From the NCBI RefSeq assembly GCF_000760935.2, contig NZ_CP049744.1, positions 4,061,501-4,125,500 on the forward strand: a stretch of 64,000 nt of DNA, read 5' to 3'. Origin of the DNA: Rhodococcoides fascians A25f (GTDB lineage: Bacteria > Actinomycetota > Actinomycetes > Mycobacteriales > Mycobacteriaceae). How positions within the stretch are numbered: the stretch's first letter is position 1; each line of letters starts with the position of its first letter. The position numbers and the translations under genes are program-made. The notes under the pieces were generated by a model. That model was not told the origin of the DNA. It saw only the letters and a list, made by a program, of their open reading frames with translations, and searched no databases. Of the stretch, positions 25,088-33,481 are shown in pieces.

Positions 25088-25717
25088 TCAATGGCGCGTG
25101 AGCAGCTCGAACATCGCATGAACTTCCGCAGCCGATGGAGTTGGCAGACTGCCCCGCGCATGAACGAACCCGATGCCCGAGTACACGAGAATGCCTGCCC
25201 GAAGCCGGGCCTCGTCGGGGTCGAAGTCGAGATCGAGCAGCGAGCGCTGGACGACCTCGAAGATTCGATTGTCGAGTTCGCGCACCGCGTCGGCGATCTT
25301 GCCGTAGTTGCGAGCCCAGTCCCGAACAGCCGACTCCACAGCCCAGGTTCGTTGGTCGATCAACAGTTCGGCCATGATCTGCAGACGCTGCTCGACCTCG
25401 ACGGTCTCGAGGCCTTTCAGTCCACGAACAGTGTCGTTCTGAGTGTCGCACCACTTGTCCGCTATCGCTTCCATCAGCTTGTCGATATCGGCAAAATGCC
25501 AGTAGAAGCTCCCCTTGGTGACCTCGAGGCGTTCACACAACTTGGTGATCTTCACACCGGAGACGCCGTCGGTGGCCATCAGCTCGAACGAGGCGTCGAT
25601 CCAGTCGTCGACCGACAAGCGTGTTGCGCGACGCGCCGGTTTGGTCCCGGCCTTTGCCCCCACAGCCTTCTTTGCAGGTGCACGTCGCGACGACGCCGAC
25701 CTGGGTGTGCCTGCCAT
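25088..25717 (-). CDS. TetR-family regulator, candidate master of the Mce/oxidase regulon
   Basis: This 209-aa protein has a basic Ala/Lys-rich N-terminal tail (SSRRAPAKKAVGAKAG) followed by a TetR helix-turn-helix (residues about 38-85: ASFELMATDGVSGVKITKL, then EVTKGSFYWHFADIDKLME). The C-terminal helical domain is of unknown ligand specificity. The start ATG 25717 has a weak AGGAG upstream; earlier starts are possible. It lies between a lipase-like gene (61 bp upstream) and the CoA-transferase, in the centre of five copies of an 18-bp palindrome (CCATAC-N6-GTATGG type). It is the only TetR gene among them and so the best candidate to bind them. Confidence 0.87.
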   Translation of the reverse strand: MAGTPRSASSRRAPAKKAVGAKAGTKPARRATRLSVDDWIDASFELMATDGVSGVKITKLCERLEVTKGSFYWHFADIDKLMEAIADKWCDTQNDTVRGLKGLETVEVEQRLQIMAELLIDQRTWAVESAVRDWARNYGKIADAVRELDNRIFEVVQRSLLDLDFDPDEARLRAGILVYSGIGFVHARGSLPTPSAAEVHAMFELLTRH

Positions 25718-25778
25718 CAGAGTGAACTCCTCGCTGTCGGAGCGGCGTACCGCCCTTCGATCGTACGATCCGAAGTCG

Positions 25779-26609
25779 TCATCCGACGGCAAGAGCGGAC
25801 AGAGCCAGCCGCCGAACGAGTGGATTGTCCATCAATCGCAGGTGATCGGTTCGATCGTCGGCGTCCAAGTCCTGGACGATCCAGTTCTCCGCACCGGGTA
25901 CTGCTGCCGACAGAGGGTCGGTCATCAGGCCGTCGTACCGCGACATCACGTTGACATATCGCACCCCCGGCACCATCCACCCAGTGCGAGCAGCATCGTG
26001 CATGTACCCGGAGTTGGCGACGATCTGGCCGCACGCGGCGCAGATCGGTTCGAGCAGAGGCTTTTCCACCACGGCGAGAGCGTCGTAGATTCCGAGGCCC
26101 CGATTGACGGCAGCGATCGTACCGAGACCGGCGATATCGGTCCCGTTCCACAGCGGCCCCACGGTCACCAGAGTGCGAACGTCCTCCGCACCGGCGTGCG
26201 CAATCCACTGCTGCGCCACCAACCCGCCTGCACCGTGCGCGAGAACCTGCACTCGGTCGGCCCCGGTGCGTTCGCGGACGGAGCCGACGAATGCTCCGAA
26301 CTCGATTGCCGAGTCCTCGATTCTCGCCAGACCTGCCACCGCCAGTCCGTTCTGCTGCAACAGAACCGAAGCCTCCGAGGCACCGTAGGTGAACGCGAAC
26401 GCGCACACACCCCGGCCACCCAGCTCGTCGAGCCACCCGTCCCACTCGCGCTCCGAAGATGCGAGATCGTGCACCAGGACGGTGGGCGTGGCGCACGTCG
26501 AGGGGGACGCAGCGGCGGCCGAAACGCCGAAGCTCATGACGGCGGCAACGATCGACGAGGTCGCGACGACAACCCGCGCCACTCGACCTGCGTTCTCACG
26601 CAGTTTCAT
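25779..26609 (-). CDS. Exported lipase-like alpha/beta-hydrolase lacking the catalytic Ser
   Basis: This 276-aa protein has a signal peptide (residues 1-35, RVVVATSSIVAAVMSFG) and an alpha/beta-hydrolase fold resembling class 2 bacterial lipases (VLVHDLASSEREWD, then VQVLAHGAGGLVAQQW). At the nucleophile elbow, where lipases have GHSxGG, it reads AHGAGG, with Gly126 (codon GGT) in place of Ser. The candidate acid (SRYDGLMTDPLSA) and His (DHLRLMDN) remain. It is therefore probably not a classical serine hydrolase; it may bind lipid or act as a carrier or sensor. ATG 26609 follows GGAGGG. It is the first gene before TetR and CoA-transferase and shares a promoter region with multicopper oxidase 2. 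Confidence 0.72.
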   Translation of the reverse strand: MKLRENAGRVARVVVATSSIVAAVMSFGVSAAAASPSTCATPTVLVHDLASSEREWDGWLDELGGRGVCAFAFTYGASEASVLLQQNGLAVAGLARIEDSAIEFGAFVGSVRERTGADRVQVLAHGAGGLVAQQWIAHAGAEDVRTLVTVGPLWNGTDIAGLGTIAAVNRGLGIYDALAVVEKPLLEPICAACGQIVANSGYMHDAARTGWMVPGVRYVNVMSRYDGLMTDPLSAAVPGAENWIVQDLDADDRTDHLRLMDNPLVRRLALSALAVG

Positions 26610-26651
26610 CGGGCCCTCCATCTGCGGTTTCGGTGAAAGTGATTGACCACA

Positions 26652-26669
26652 CCATACAGTGCGGTATGG
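26652..26669. promoter_or_regulatory. 18-bp regulon site, copy 3 (divergent lipase-like / MCO2-mce promoter)
   Basis: CCATACAGTGCGGTATGG, inside an 8+8 perfect inverted repeat CACCATAC-N6-GTATGGTG (26650-26671). It is centred almost exactly between the starts at 26609 (-) and 26713 (+) and can control both. Confidence 0.8.
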
Positions 26670-26712
26670 TGCGTGTCACATCGTTCGACCGGCGCGAAAG
26701 GCCCCCTCACAC

Positions 26713-28569
26713 ATGGCGCACGACATGACCCGCCGCAATCTTCTCCGAGCGCTGGGTGTCGGCACCGCAGCAGTGGCCCTCGGCGGCGTCAGCGCCTCCC
26801 GCGCATTCACCTCGCCCATCGACAACGCATTCGAGAGTCCGCTGCTGTTCCACTCGCCCAACGTGACTGCGTTCCGAGATGCGCTACCGACACTCCCGAC
26901 CGTGTCGGGATCGAATCTCTCGGTCGATGCGGTGTCTGCGATGCACAGATTCCATGCGGACATGCCCGAGGTACCTACCCTGGCCTATCACTGCGGACCG
27001 AACGCACAACCCGGCTACCTCGGGCCCATCATCGAAGGGCACGCCGAGGACCCGCTGACCCTCCGATTCTCCAACAACATGGCCCTGCACCCCATGGCCC
27101 AGGACATGGACACCTCGCTGCACGGTGTGACCGAAAGTTTCCGTACCTCGACCCCGATGTCCCTGCATCTGCACGGCGGCGTGACTCCTCCCGAGAGCGA
27201 CGGCAATCCGGAACAGCTCACACTCCCCGGAGGAAGCATCGTCCACCACTTCCCCAACGGTCAGGAAGCGGCAACGCTCTGGTATCACGATCACGCGATG
27301 GCCATCACCCGGGTCAACGTCTACGCGGGCCTGGCCGGTATGTACCTACTGCGAGATCGATTCGACACCGGCCTCACCGACAATTCCCTCGGCCTGCCTG
27401 CCGGTGAATTCGAGATGCCACTGGTCATGCAGGAGAAAATCTTTCGCGAGGACGGTCACCTGAGCATCCGATCGACTCGCATCGTGCCCGAGGGTTCCTG
27501 GGAAGGTGGAGCCGTCGGAGATGTGGGGCTCGTCAACGGCATGATCTGGCCCGAACTCACCGTTGCCCGAGGCCTCTATCGCTTTCGGATGATCAACGCC
27601 GCGTCGTACAGCGTGTGGAATCTGCACTTCGAGAACCACATGAGGTTCTGGGTCATCGGTAACGACGGAGGATTGCTCGACGCCCCGGTGCCCGTGACGT
27701 CGATCAGAGTTGCTCCGGGTGAGCGATACGACGTACTCGTGGACTTCTCCGACTACGACGCGGGCCAGACGGTCGAGTTACGAAACGACGAGGCCCCACC
27801 GTTTCAAGCGGCCGTCATCGGTGCGGTCACCATGCCGCTGTTCTGTCGGTTCAGGGTGGGTGCCGCGCGCGGATTCATCGGAGGGGTACCGACATCGCTG
27901 CGCGGTGGTCGAGGACCGGCACCGATCGCACCGATCCAGCAGCCGACGAAGATCCGTACCGTCACCGTCAGCCAGCCCTATGCGCTGCGCAATCCACCGG
28001 CCATCATGTCGCTCAACAATCTTCGCTACAGCGACCCGGGTATCGAGATGCCTCGGCCCGGAACGGTCGAGCAGTGGAACATCGTCAACATCACTCCCGA
28101 TCCACACCCGATCCACATCCACCTCGTCACGTTCAGGATCCTGAGCCGCACTCCCCTGCGCACCGTCGATTACCAGGTGGCAAATCCACAACCCGCCGTC
28201 GGAATCAAGTGGACTCCCGATCCGGAGCGGTTTCTCGCCGGACCCGCAACCCCGCCTGCCCCGTGGGAAGCCGGATGGAAGGACACGGTCCGGGTGGACG
28301 GCGGTACGGTCACTCGCATCATCGTTCGTTTTCCGACGGCCGACGAATTGGGCTTCGACCCCGACGCCACCTTCGCCCGGCCCGGCGGTACGTCGGCGCA
28401 GGAACCGAGTCCCGAACACAGCGTCGATCACGGCCCGATGCATCAGGTGCACAACGGAATGGACCATTCCGCAGAACCCGCGGGCGACCTTCAGGGCTAC
28501 GTCTGGCACTGCCATCTCCTCGACCACGAGGACCACGACATGATGCTGAAGTATCGGATAACCCAGTGA
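26713..28569 (+). CDS. Multicopper oxidase 2, first gene of the mce operon
   Basis: This 618-aa CotA/phenoxazinone-synthase-type oxidase has a Tat signal (TRRNLLRALGVGTAAVALGG) and complete copper sites: SLHLHGGVT, LWYHDHAMA, DPHPIHIHLVTF and WHCHLLDHEDHDMM. Unlike multicopper oxidase 1, it has a His/Met-rich insert, DHGPMHQVHNGMDH (residues 572-585), just before the last copper motif; such loops bind extra copper in CueO-like enzymes. Its stop overlaps the yrbE start (GTGA), so it is translated together with the lipid transporter. ATG 26713 lacks a strong ribosome site; ATG 26725 is the alternative. A probable external oxidase working on the imported compound. Confidence 0.93.
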   Translation: MAHDMTRRNLLRALGVGTAAVALGGVSASRAFTSPIDNAFESPLLFHSPNVTAFRDALPTLPTVSGSNLSVDAVSAMHRFHADMPEVPTLAYHCGPNAQPGYLGPIIEGHAEDPLTLRFSNNMALHPMAQDMDTSLHGVTESFRTSTPMSLHLHGGVTPPESDGNPEQLTLPGGSIVHHFPNGQEAATLWYHDHAMAITRVNVYAGLAGMYLLRDRFDTGLTDNSLGLPAGEFEMPLVMQEKIFREDGHLSIRSTRIVPEGSWEGGAVGDVGLVNGMIWPELTVARGLYRFRMINAASYSVWNLHFENHMRFWVIGNDGGLLDAPVPVTSIRVAPGERYDVLVDFSDYDAGQTVELRNDEAPPFQAAVIGAVTMPLFCRFRVGAARGFIGGVPTSLRGGRGPAPIAPIQQPTKIRTVTVSQPYALRNPPAIMSLNNLRYSDPGIEMPRPGTVEQWNIVNITPDPHPIHIHLVTFRILSRTPLRTVDYQVANPQPAVGIKWTPDPERFLAGPATPPAPWEAGWKDTVRVDGGTVTRIIVRFPTADELGFDPDATFARPGGTSAQEPSPEHSVDHGPMHQVHNGMDHSAEPAGDLQGYVWHCHLLDHEDHDMMLKYRITQ

Positions 28570-29351
28570 CACAGCCTCTTCGGAGTGCAGCGCGCGCGAC
28601 CGCCAAGGCGACGTCGGCGGTCGGTGAGTTCTACGGCCTCTCGATCGACACCGCGGTGGCACTGGGACGCAGAGACTTCCAGTGGCGCGAGTTCGTGGAC
28701 CAGAGCTGGTTCATCGCCCGAGTGTCTCTGCTACCCACGATCTTGATGTCGATCCCCTTCACGGTTCTGGTCGTGTTCACACTCAACTCACTGCTGTCGG
28801 AATTGGGAGCCAGCGATCTCAGTGGCGCGGGGGCCGGACTGGGTGCGGTGACCCAGATCGGTCCCCTGGTGACCGTGTTGGTCGTTGCCGGTGCTGCGGC
28901 CACAGCGATTGCCGCGGACCTCGGATCGCGCACCATCCGTGAAGAAGTGGCGGCGATGGAGGTGCTCGGCATCGACCCCATTCATCGGCTCGTCGTTCCT
29001 CGTGTCGTTGCCTGCACCATGATCGCGGCGCTGTTGAACGGAGCTGTATGCAGCATCGGCCTCGTGGGCGGCTTCTTCTTCTCTGTGTATCTCCAGGACG
29101 TCACGCCAGGTGCGTACGTATCCGGAATCACCCTGCTCGTCGGCCTACCGGAGCTGATCCTGTCCGAGATCAAGGCGGCATTGTTCGGTTTACTGGCCGC
29201 ACTGATCGCTTGCTACCGCGGTCTGTCCGTCGTCGGAGGGCCACGAAGCGTAGGCGAGGCAGTCAACGAGACCGTCGTATTCTCCTTCGTTGCTTTGTTT
29301 CTCGTCAATCTCACGCTGACGTCTGTCGGCCTTGCACTGAGCGACCGGTGA
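28566..29351 (+). CDS. yrbEA: YrbE/MlaE-family permease A of the Mce transporter
   Basis: This 261-aa integral membrane protein is one of the two permease subunits of an Mce lipid ABC importer. Five to six hydrophobic segments are visible, and the conserved ATPase-contact region reads EEVAAMEVLGIDPIHRLVVPR (typical EE-x-DAL-x-v-GI-P pattern of YrbE). The GTG start at 28566 overlaps the stop of multicopper oxidase 2. The companion permease starts 4 nt before its stop. No MceG-type ATPase gene is in the window; mycolata usually have one at a separate site. Confidence 0.92.
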   Translation: MTQPLRSAARATAKATSAVGEFYGLSIDTAVALGRRDFQWREFVDQSWFIARVSLLPTILMSIPFTVLVVFTLNSLLSELGASDLSGAGAGLGAVTQIGPLVTVLVVAGAAATAIAADLGSRTIREEVAAMEVLGIDPIHRLVVPRVVACTMIAALLNGAVCSIGLVGGFFFSVYLQDVTPGAYVSGITLLVGLPELILSEIKAALFGLLAALIACYRGLSVVGGPRSVGEAVNETVVFSFVALFLVNLTLTSVGLALSDR

Positions 29352-30202
29352 GGAACGTGATGGGCTTCGATGTCGCCGTCCGAGTGAATCGTCGGTACCG
29401 CAGCGTTCTCCGCGGAATCGACACCGTGGGCGATCTCGCTCTGTTCTTCGGACGCGCCGTCGCGTCGACTGGAAAAGCCGCACGTGACTACAGAGCCGAA
29501 ACCCTGCGCGTACTTGCCGAGATCAGTCTCGGCACAGGCGCTCTCGCGGCCGTAGGTGGAAGCATCGTCGTGCTGGGATTCCTCACGCTGTTCGCCGGCG
29601 CTACCGTTGCAGTCCAGGGATTCGACTCCCTGGGGAATATCGGTGTCGATGCCCTCACCGGTTTTCTCGCCGCGTATGTCAACGTTCGTGTGGTAGCTCC
29701 GATCACTGCCGGCGTCGGCTTGGCGGCAACTATCGGCGCAGGCACCACAGCGCAATTGGGTGCGATGCGCATCAGCGAGGAGATCGATGCGCTCGAGGTC
29801 ATGGCCATCAAATCCGTGCCGTATCTCGTCGGAACGCGGGTGCTTGCAGGCATGCTCGCTGTTCTCCCTCTGTACTCCTTGTCACTGATCACCTCGTTTC
29901 TGGCAAGCCGAATCGCCACAGTCGTCGTTCTCGGACAATCCGGCGGCGTCTACGACCACTACTTCTCGACGTTTCTCGTCCCCTCGGACGTCCTGTGGTC
30001 CTTCCTGCAGGTCTTCGTCATGGCGGCTGCCGTCATGCTCATCCACACCTACTACGGCTACACCGCCACCGGTGGGCCGGCAGGAGTGGGAACTGCCACC
30101 GGTCGCGCCGTCCGACTCTCGCTCATCACCGTCGTGATGGTGACGCTGATGATTTCGCTTGCTCTCTATGGTAATTCCCGATCAGTACACCTGGCGGGGT
30201 GA
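29348..30202 (+). CDS. yrbEB: YrbE/MlaE-family permease B of the Mce transporter
   Basis: This 284-aa second permease subunit shows the same fold. The conserved cytoplasmic stretch reads GAMRISEEIDALEVMAIKS and is followed by PYLVGTRVLAG. GTG 29348 overlaps the upstream stop (GTGA); GTG 29357 or ATG 29360 are possible internal starts, the latter 4 nt after an AGGAA. It overlaps the first mce gene by 4 nt. Together with subunit A it forms the membrane core through which lipids delivered by the Mce proteins pass. Confidence 0.92.
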   Translation: MRNVMGFDVAVRVNRRYRSVLRGIDTVGDLALFFGRAVASTGKAARDYRAETLRVLAEISLGTGALAAVGGSIVVLGFLTLFAGATVAVQGFDSLGNIGVDALTGFLAAYVNVRVVAPITAGVGLAATIGAGTTAQLGAMRISEEIDALEVMAIKSVPYLVGTRVLAGMLAVLPLYSLSLITSFLASRIATVVVLGQSGGVYDHYFSTFLVPSDVLWSFLQVFVMAAAVMLIHTYYGYTATGGPAGVGTATGRAVRLSLITVVMVTLMISLALYGNSRSVHLAG

Positions 30203-31410
30203 CGATGAACCACACACACCGGATCGGATCGGCTGCACCCCGTGTGGCTGCCGTGATCATGGCCGCACTGCTCGTTCTCGCAGTGGCGGCCACCTACTTC
30301 GCCTTCACCGGCGCGGTGGGCGATTCCGTCCATCCACCGACCAGAGTGACCCTGCAGTCGGATCGCAGCGGCCTCGTGATGCAACCGGGAGCATTGGTGA
30401 AGATGCACGGCGTGGAAGTGGGAACGGTGGATGCCGTCCGCCAGGTTCCAGGTGGCGCGGTCGTCGAGCTTCGCCTCGATGGCGCTGCAGCACAGTCTAT
30501 TCCGGAGAACGTCGAGGCCCGGATTGCCGCCACCACGATCTTCGGGTCGAAGTTCGTCACGCTCACCGAACCGGCGAGTCCATCGACCACCCCCATCGTG
30601 TCCGGCGCGATCATCGAATCGTCCTCGGTGACAGTGGAGGTCAACACCGTGTTCGAGACCCTGACCGAGGTCCTGTCTTCCGTGGAACCGGACAAGCTGA
30701 ACGCGACGCTGACCGCGTTGGCCACGGCAACGAGAGGGCGCGGCAGCGATTTGGGGCTGAGCCTCGACGAGACGAACGCACTGCTCGCCGCCGTCGAACC
30801 TCGGATTCCAACGCTACAGAGCGACATCGCGTCGGGAGCGACCGTCACCGAGACGTCCGCCGACGCGGCACCGGATCTGCTGACCGACCTGAACAACCTG
30901 ACGACGACCGGGCGGACACTCGTCGACACCACCGGTGGTCTCGACGCCGTGCTGCTCGGCGTGATCGGTATGGCCGAGGTGGGAAGTTCGGTGCTGACGG
31001 ACAATGCTGCAGGCATCTCGAGCACGGTGCACGAGTTGAAGCCGACAACCGAACTGCTCGAAGAGTATTCGCCCGAGTTCACCTGTTTCCTGCAGGGAGC
31101 GGACCGCGCCCGGGTCGGTGCCGAGGAAGTATCCGGCGGAAACGGACGCACCATGTTGCTCAACAGCACCGTGCTGTTCGGCATCCCGCCGTACGAGTAC
31201 GAGTCGGACCTACCCCGCGTTGCAGCGTCCGGCGGTCCGCGATGCGGGGCTCTGCCTTTCGTGCCGAACGATGCCGTACCGACCCCGTACGTGGTTGCCG
31301 ATACCGGATCGAATCCGTTCCGTGCCGGCAATACCGGTCCGGTCTTGTCACCTGGTTCGTTACTGGACTTTCTGCCCGGCGGACTCGCCGCACCGGGCGG
31401 CACCCGATGA
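30199..31410 (+). CDS. mceA: Mce-family protein A
   Basis: This 403-aa protein is anchored by one N-terminal helix (AAVIMAALLVLAVAATYFAF) and carries an MlaD/Mce domain (about residues 45-125; LVMQPGALVKMHGVEVGTVDAV) followed by the alpha-helical Mce C-terminal region. Mce proteins A-F form a hexameric tube across the cell envelope for hydrophobic substrates such as sterols or fatty acids. The late CFLQGADRARVG region corresponds to the C-terminal domain of MceA proteins. GTG 30199 overlaps the permease stop; ATG 30205 is an alternative. Confidence 0.92.
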   Translation: MTMNHTHRIGSAAPRVAAVIMAALLVLAVAATYFAFTGAVGDSVHPPTRVTLQSDRSGLVMQPGALVKMHGVEVGTVDAVRQVPGGAVVELRLDGAAAQSIPENVEARIAATTIFGSKFVTLTEPASPSTTPIVSGAIIESSSVTVEVNTVFETLTEVLSSVEPDKLNATLTALATATRGRGSDLGLSLDETNALLAAVEPRIPTLQSDIASGATVTETSADAAPDLLTDLNNLTTTGRTLVDTTGGLDAVLLGVIGMAEVGSSVLTDNAAGISSTVHELKPTTELLEEYSPEFTCFLQGADRARVGAEEVSGGNGRTMLLNSTVLFGIPPYEYESDLPRVAASGGPRCGALPFVPNDAVPTPYVVADTGSNPFRAGNTGPVLSPGSLLDFLPGGLAAPGGTR

Positions 31411-32429
31411 GCCGCACCTCCACGACGATCAAGCTGATCGTGTTCGTGGTGGTGATGGCCGTCGTGCTCGGGTGCCTGGTCGTCGTGTTCGGACAGGTCA
31501 GATTCGAATCGACCACCTCGTTCCGGGCAGTCTTCACCAGCGTATCCGGTCTTCGCAGTGGAGATTTCGTACGAGTTGCAGGCGTGGAAGTCGGCAAGGT
31601 CGCGGACGTCACCATCGTCGACAACGATCGCGCGGCGGTCGGCCTCGACGTGGGTGCAGGTTACGTCGTGACGTCGTCCACAACTGCAACCGTGCGCTAC
31701 CAGAATCTCGTCGGCGACCGCTACCTCGAACTGGCGGACGGACCCGGGGATGCGGTTCCGATGGACGAGGGTGCCACCATCGAACTCGAACAAACCTCAC
31801 CCGCACTGGATCTGGACCAACTCATCGGCAGCTTCGAGCCACTTTTCCAGGCCGTCGATCCCTCGAAGGTCAACGATCTGAGCGCCGAACTCGTCGCGAC
31901 ACTGCAGGGACAGGGCGGATCGATCGCATCCCTGCTCGCCCATACCGCCACACTGACCACATCCCTCGCCGATCGAGACGAGGTGATCGGACGGGTGATC
32001 ACCAACCTGGACACGACCTTGGCGACATTGGCAGACCAGAAGGACGTCGTGTCCACAGCACTCGATCGTGCCCAGAATCTGGCGTCCGGCCTGGCCGCCG
32101 ACAGCGCCGCCTGGGGCACTGCATTGAACGATATCGATTCCTCGTCGGCCACGGTGGCAGACCTGCTCACCGTGGCCAGACCACCGCTGAAGTCCACGCT
32201 CGATGAGCTCGGTCGCACTGCTGCTCAACTCGATTCGGAGAAGGAGACGATCGGCAGCGTCGTCTCTCGGTTGCCCGATACGTACGCTGCGCTCAGTCGG
32301 CTCGGCGCGTACGGAAACTTCTTCAACTATTACCTGTGCGGCATCAAATTGAAGATCGACACACCCGACGGCCGAGGACTGACCACGCCGCTCATCGGCC
32401 AGGAAACGGGAAGGTGCGCGCCGCGATGA
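31407..32429 (+). CDS. mceB: Mce-family protein B
   Basis: This 340-aa Mce protein has an N-terminal membrane helix (IKLIVFVVVMAVVLGCLVVV), an Mce domain (about 38-115; GLRSGDFVRVAGVEVGKVAD) and a long helical region with heptad-like leucines (120-300). It ends with the family-typical NFFNYYLCGIKLKI region, whose Cys is conserved in MceB. It starts at an ATGA overlap with mceA and ends at one with mceC. Confidence 0.92.
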   Translation: MSRTSTTIKLIVFVVVMAVVLGCLVVVFGQVRFESTTSFRAVFTSVSGLRSGDFVRVAGVEVGKVADVTIVDNDRAAVGLDVGAGYVVTSSTTATVRYQNLVGDRYLELADGPGDAVPMDEGATIELEQTSPALDLDQLIGSFEPLFQAVDPSKVNDLSAELVATLQGQGGSIASLLAHTATLTTSLADRDEVIGRVITNLDTTLATLADQKDVVSTALDRAQNLASGLAADSAAWGTALNDIDSSSATVADLLTVARPPLKSTLDELGRTAAQLDSEKETIGSVVSRLPDTYAALSRLGAYGNFFNYYLCGIKLKIDTPDGRGLTTPLIGQETGRCAPR

Positions 32430-33481
32430 ATCAGCGAGTTCGAGGTCGCGATACGCTCCGACTCGGTGTCGTGGGTACCGTCCTGGCGATACTGCTGACG
32501 CTGGTGGCGACGAATGTGTCATCGCTGCCGATATTGTCGGCCGGTTCGCAATACAGTGGCACGTTTCGGGACACCGGGGGGCTCGCCGTCGGTGCCGACG
32601 TCGAGGTCGCCGGGATCACTGTGGGCACAGTTACCGACATCGAAATCGACTCGGACACAGTCATCATCACGTTCACCGTGAGCGGCGACGTCGAACTGCG
32701 AGAAGATACCCGTCTGTCCATACCGACACAGACGGTGCTGGGTACGAAGAACCTGCGCATCGATCCCGGCACCAGGGGACGATTGAGCTCGGGGGCTCGG
32801 ATCGAGCTGGACAACACCTCGAGCCCGTACCAATTGACCGACGCGCTGGGAGATCTGACCGACGATGTCACCGAACTCGACACCGATGGACTCACCGACG
32901 CCATGCGCGTGACCACCGACGTTCTCGAGCAGACACCCGCCGACCTCGCAGCCGCTGTCGACGGTGTGGGTCGACTGTCGCAGACCATCGCATCACGGGA
33001 CGAATCATTGCGGAAGCTGCTGGCGACAGCGGAACAAGTGACCGGGGTACTCGCCGCTCGCAGCGAACAGATCGACACCCTCGTCGTCGATGCCGACACC
33101 ATTCTGTCTGAACTCAACCGCCGTCGCGCGGTCGTCGATCGCCTGTTCGACAGCGTCACGGCCCTGGCACAGCAGCTGAGCGGTCTCGTCGCAGACAACG
33201 AGGCAGAACTGGGATCGACACTTGCATCGCTGAATTCGGTACTCGAGGTTCTGGAACAGAACCGAGACAACATCGGCCAGGCCATCGAGAATCTGGGTCC
33301 GTACATCACCCAGCTCGGTGAAGCAGTGTCGAGTGGACCGTTCTTCAACTCGTACATTCAGAACTTGATTCCCGGGCAGGTCATTTCGCCGTTCGTTCGA
33401 GCCGCCCTCGGACTCGGTCCTGCTCCCGGTGAATCTGCCGCGGTCAACCCGTTGTCCGCCATCGACGGAGCGCCACGGTGA
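32426..33481 (+). CDS. mceC: Mce-family protein C
   Basis: This 351-aa Mce protein has a short cytoplasmic start (MNQRVRGRDTLRLG), a membrane helix (VVGTVLAILLTLVATNV) and an Mce domain (about 40-120; GLAVGADVEVAGITVGTVTD). A long coiled-coil-like helical segment includes LNRRRAVVDRLFDSVTALA. The C-terminus has FFNSYIQNLIPGQVISPFV, a conserved MceC feature. ATG 32426 overlaps the mceB stop (ATGA). Confidence 0.92.
   Translation: MNQRVRGRDTLRLGVVGTVLAILLTLVATNVSSLPILSAGSQYSGTFRDTGGLAVGADVEVAGITVGTVTDIEIDSDTVIITFTVSGDVELREDTRLSIPTQTVLGTKNLRIDPGTRGRLSSGARIELDNTSSPYQLTDALGDLTDDVTELDTDGLTDAMRVTTDVLEQTPADLAAAVDGVGRLSQTIASRDESLRKLLATAEQVTGVLAARSEQIDTLVVDADTILSELNRRRAVVDRLFDSVTALAQQLSGLVADNEAELGSTLASLNSVLEVLEQNRDNIGQAIENLGPYITQLGEAVSSGPFFNSYIQNLIPGQVISPFVRAALGLGPAPGESAAVNPLSAIDGAPR

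Noticed and set aside
25720..25778. GTACCGCCC...GATCGTAC upstream of the TetR gene as an autoregulatory site
   Set aside because: It has GTAC cores but neither GTATGG half nor the right spacing.
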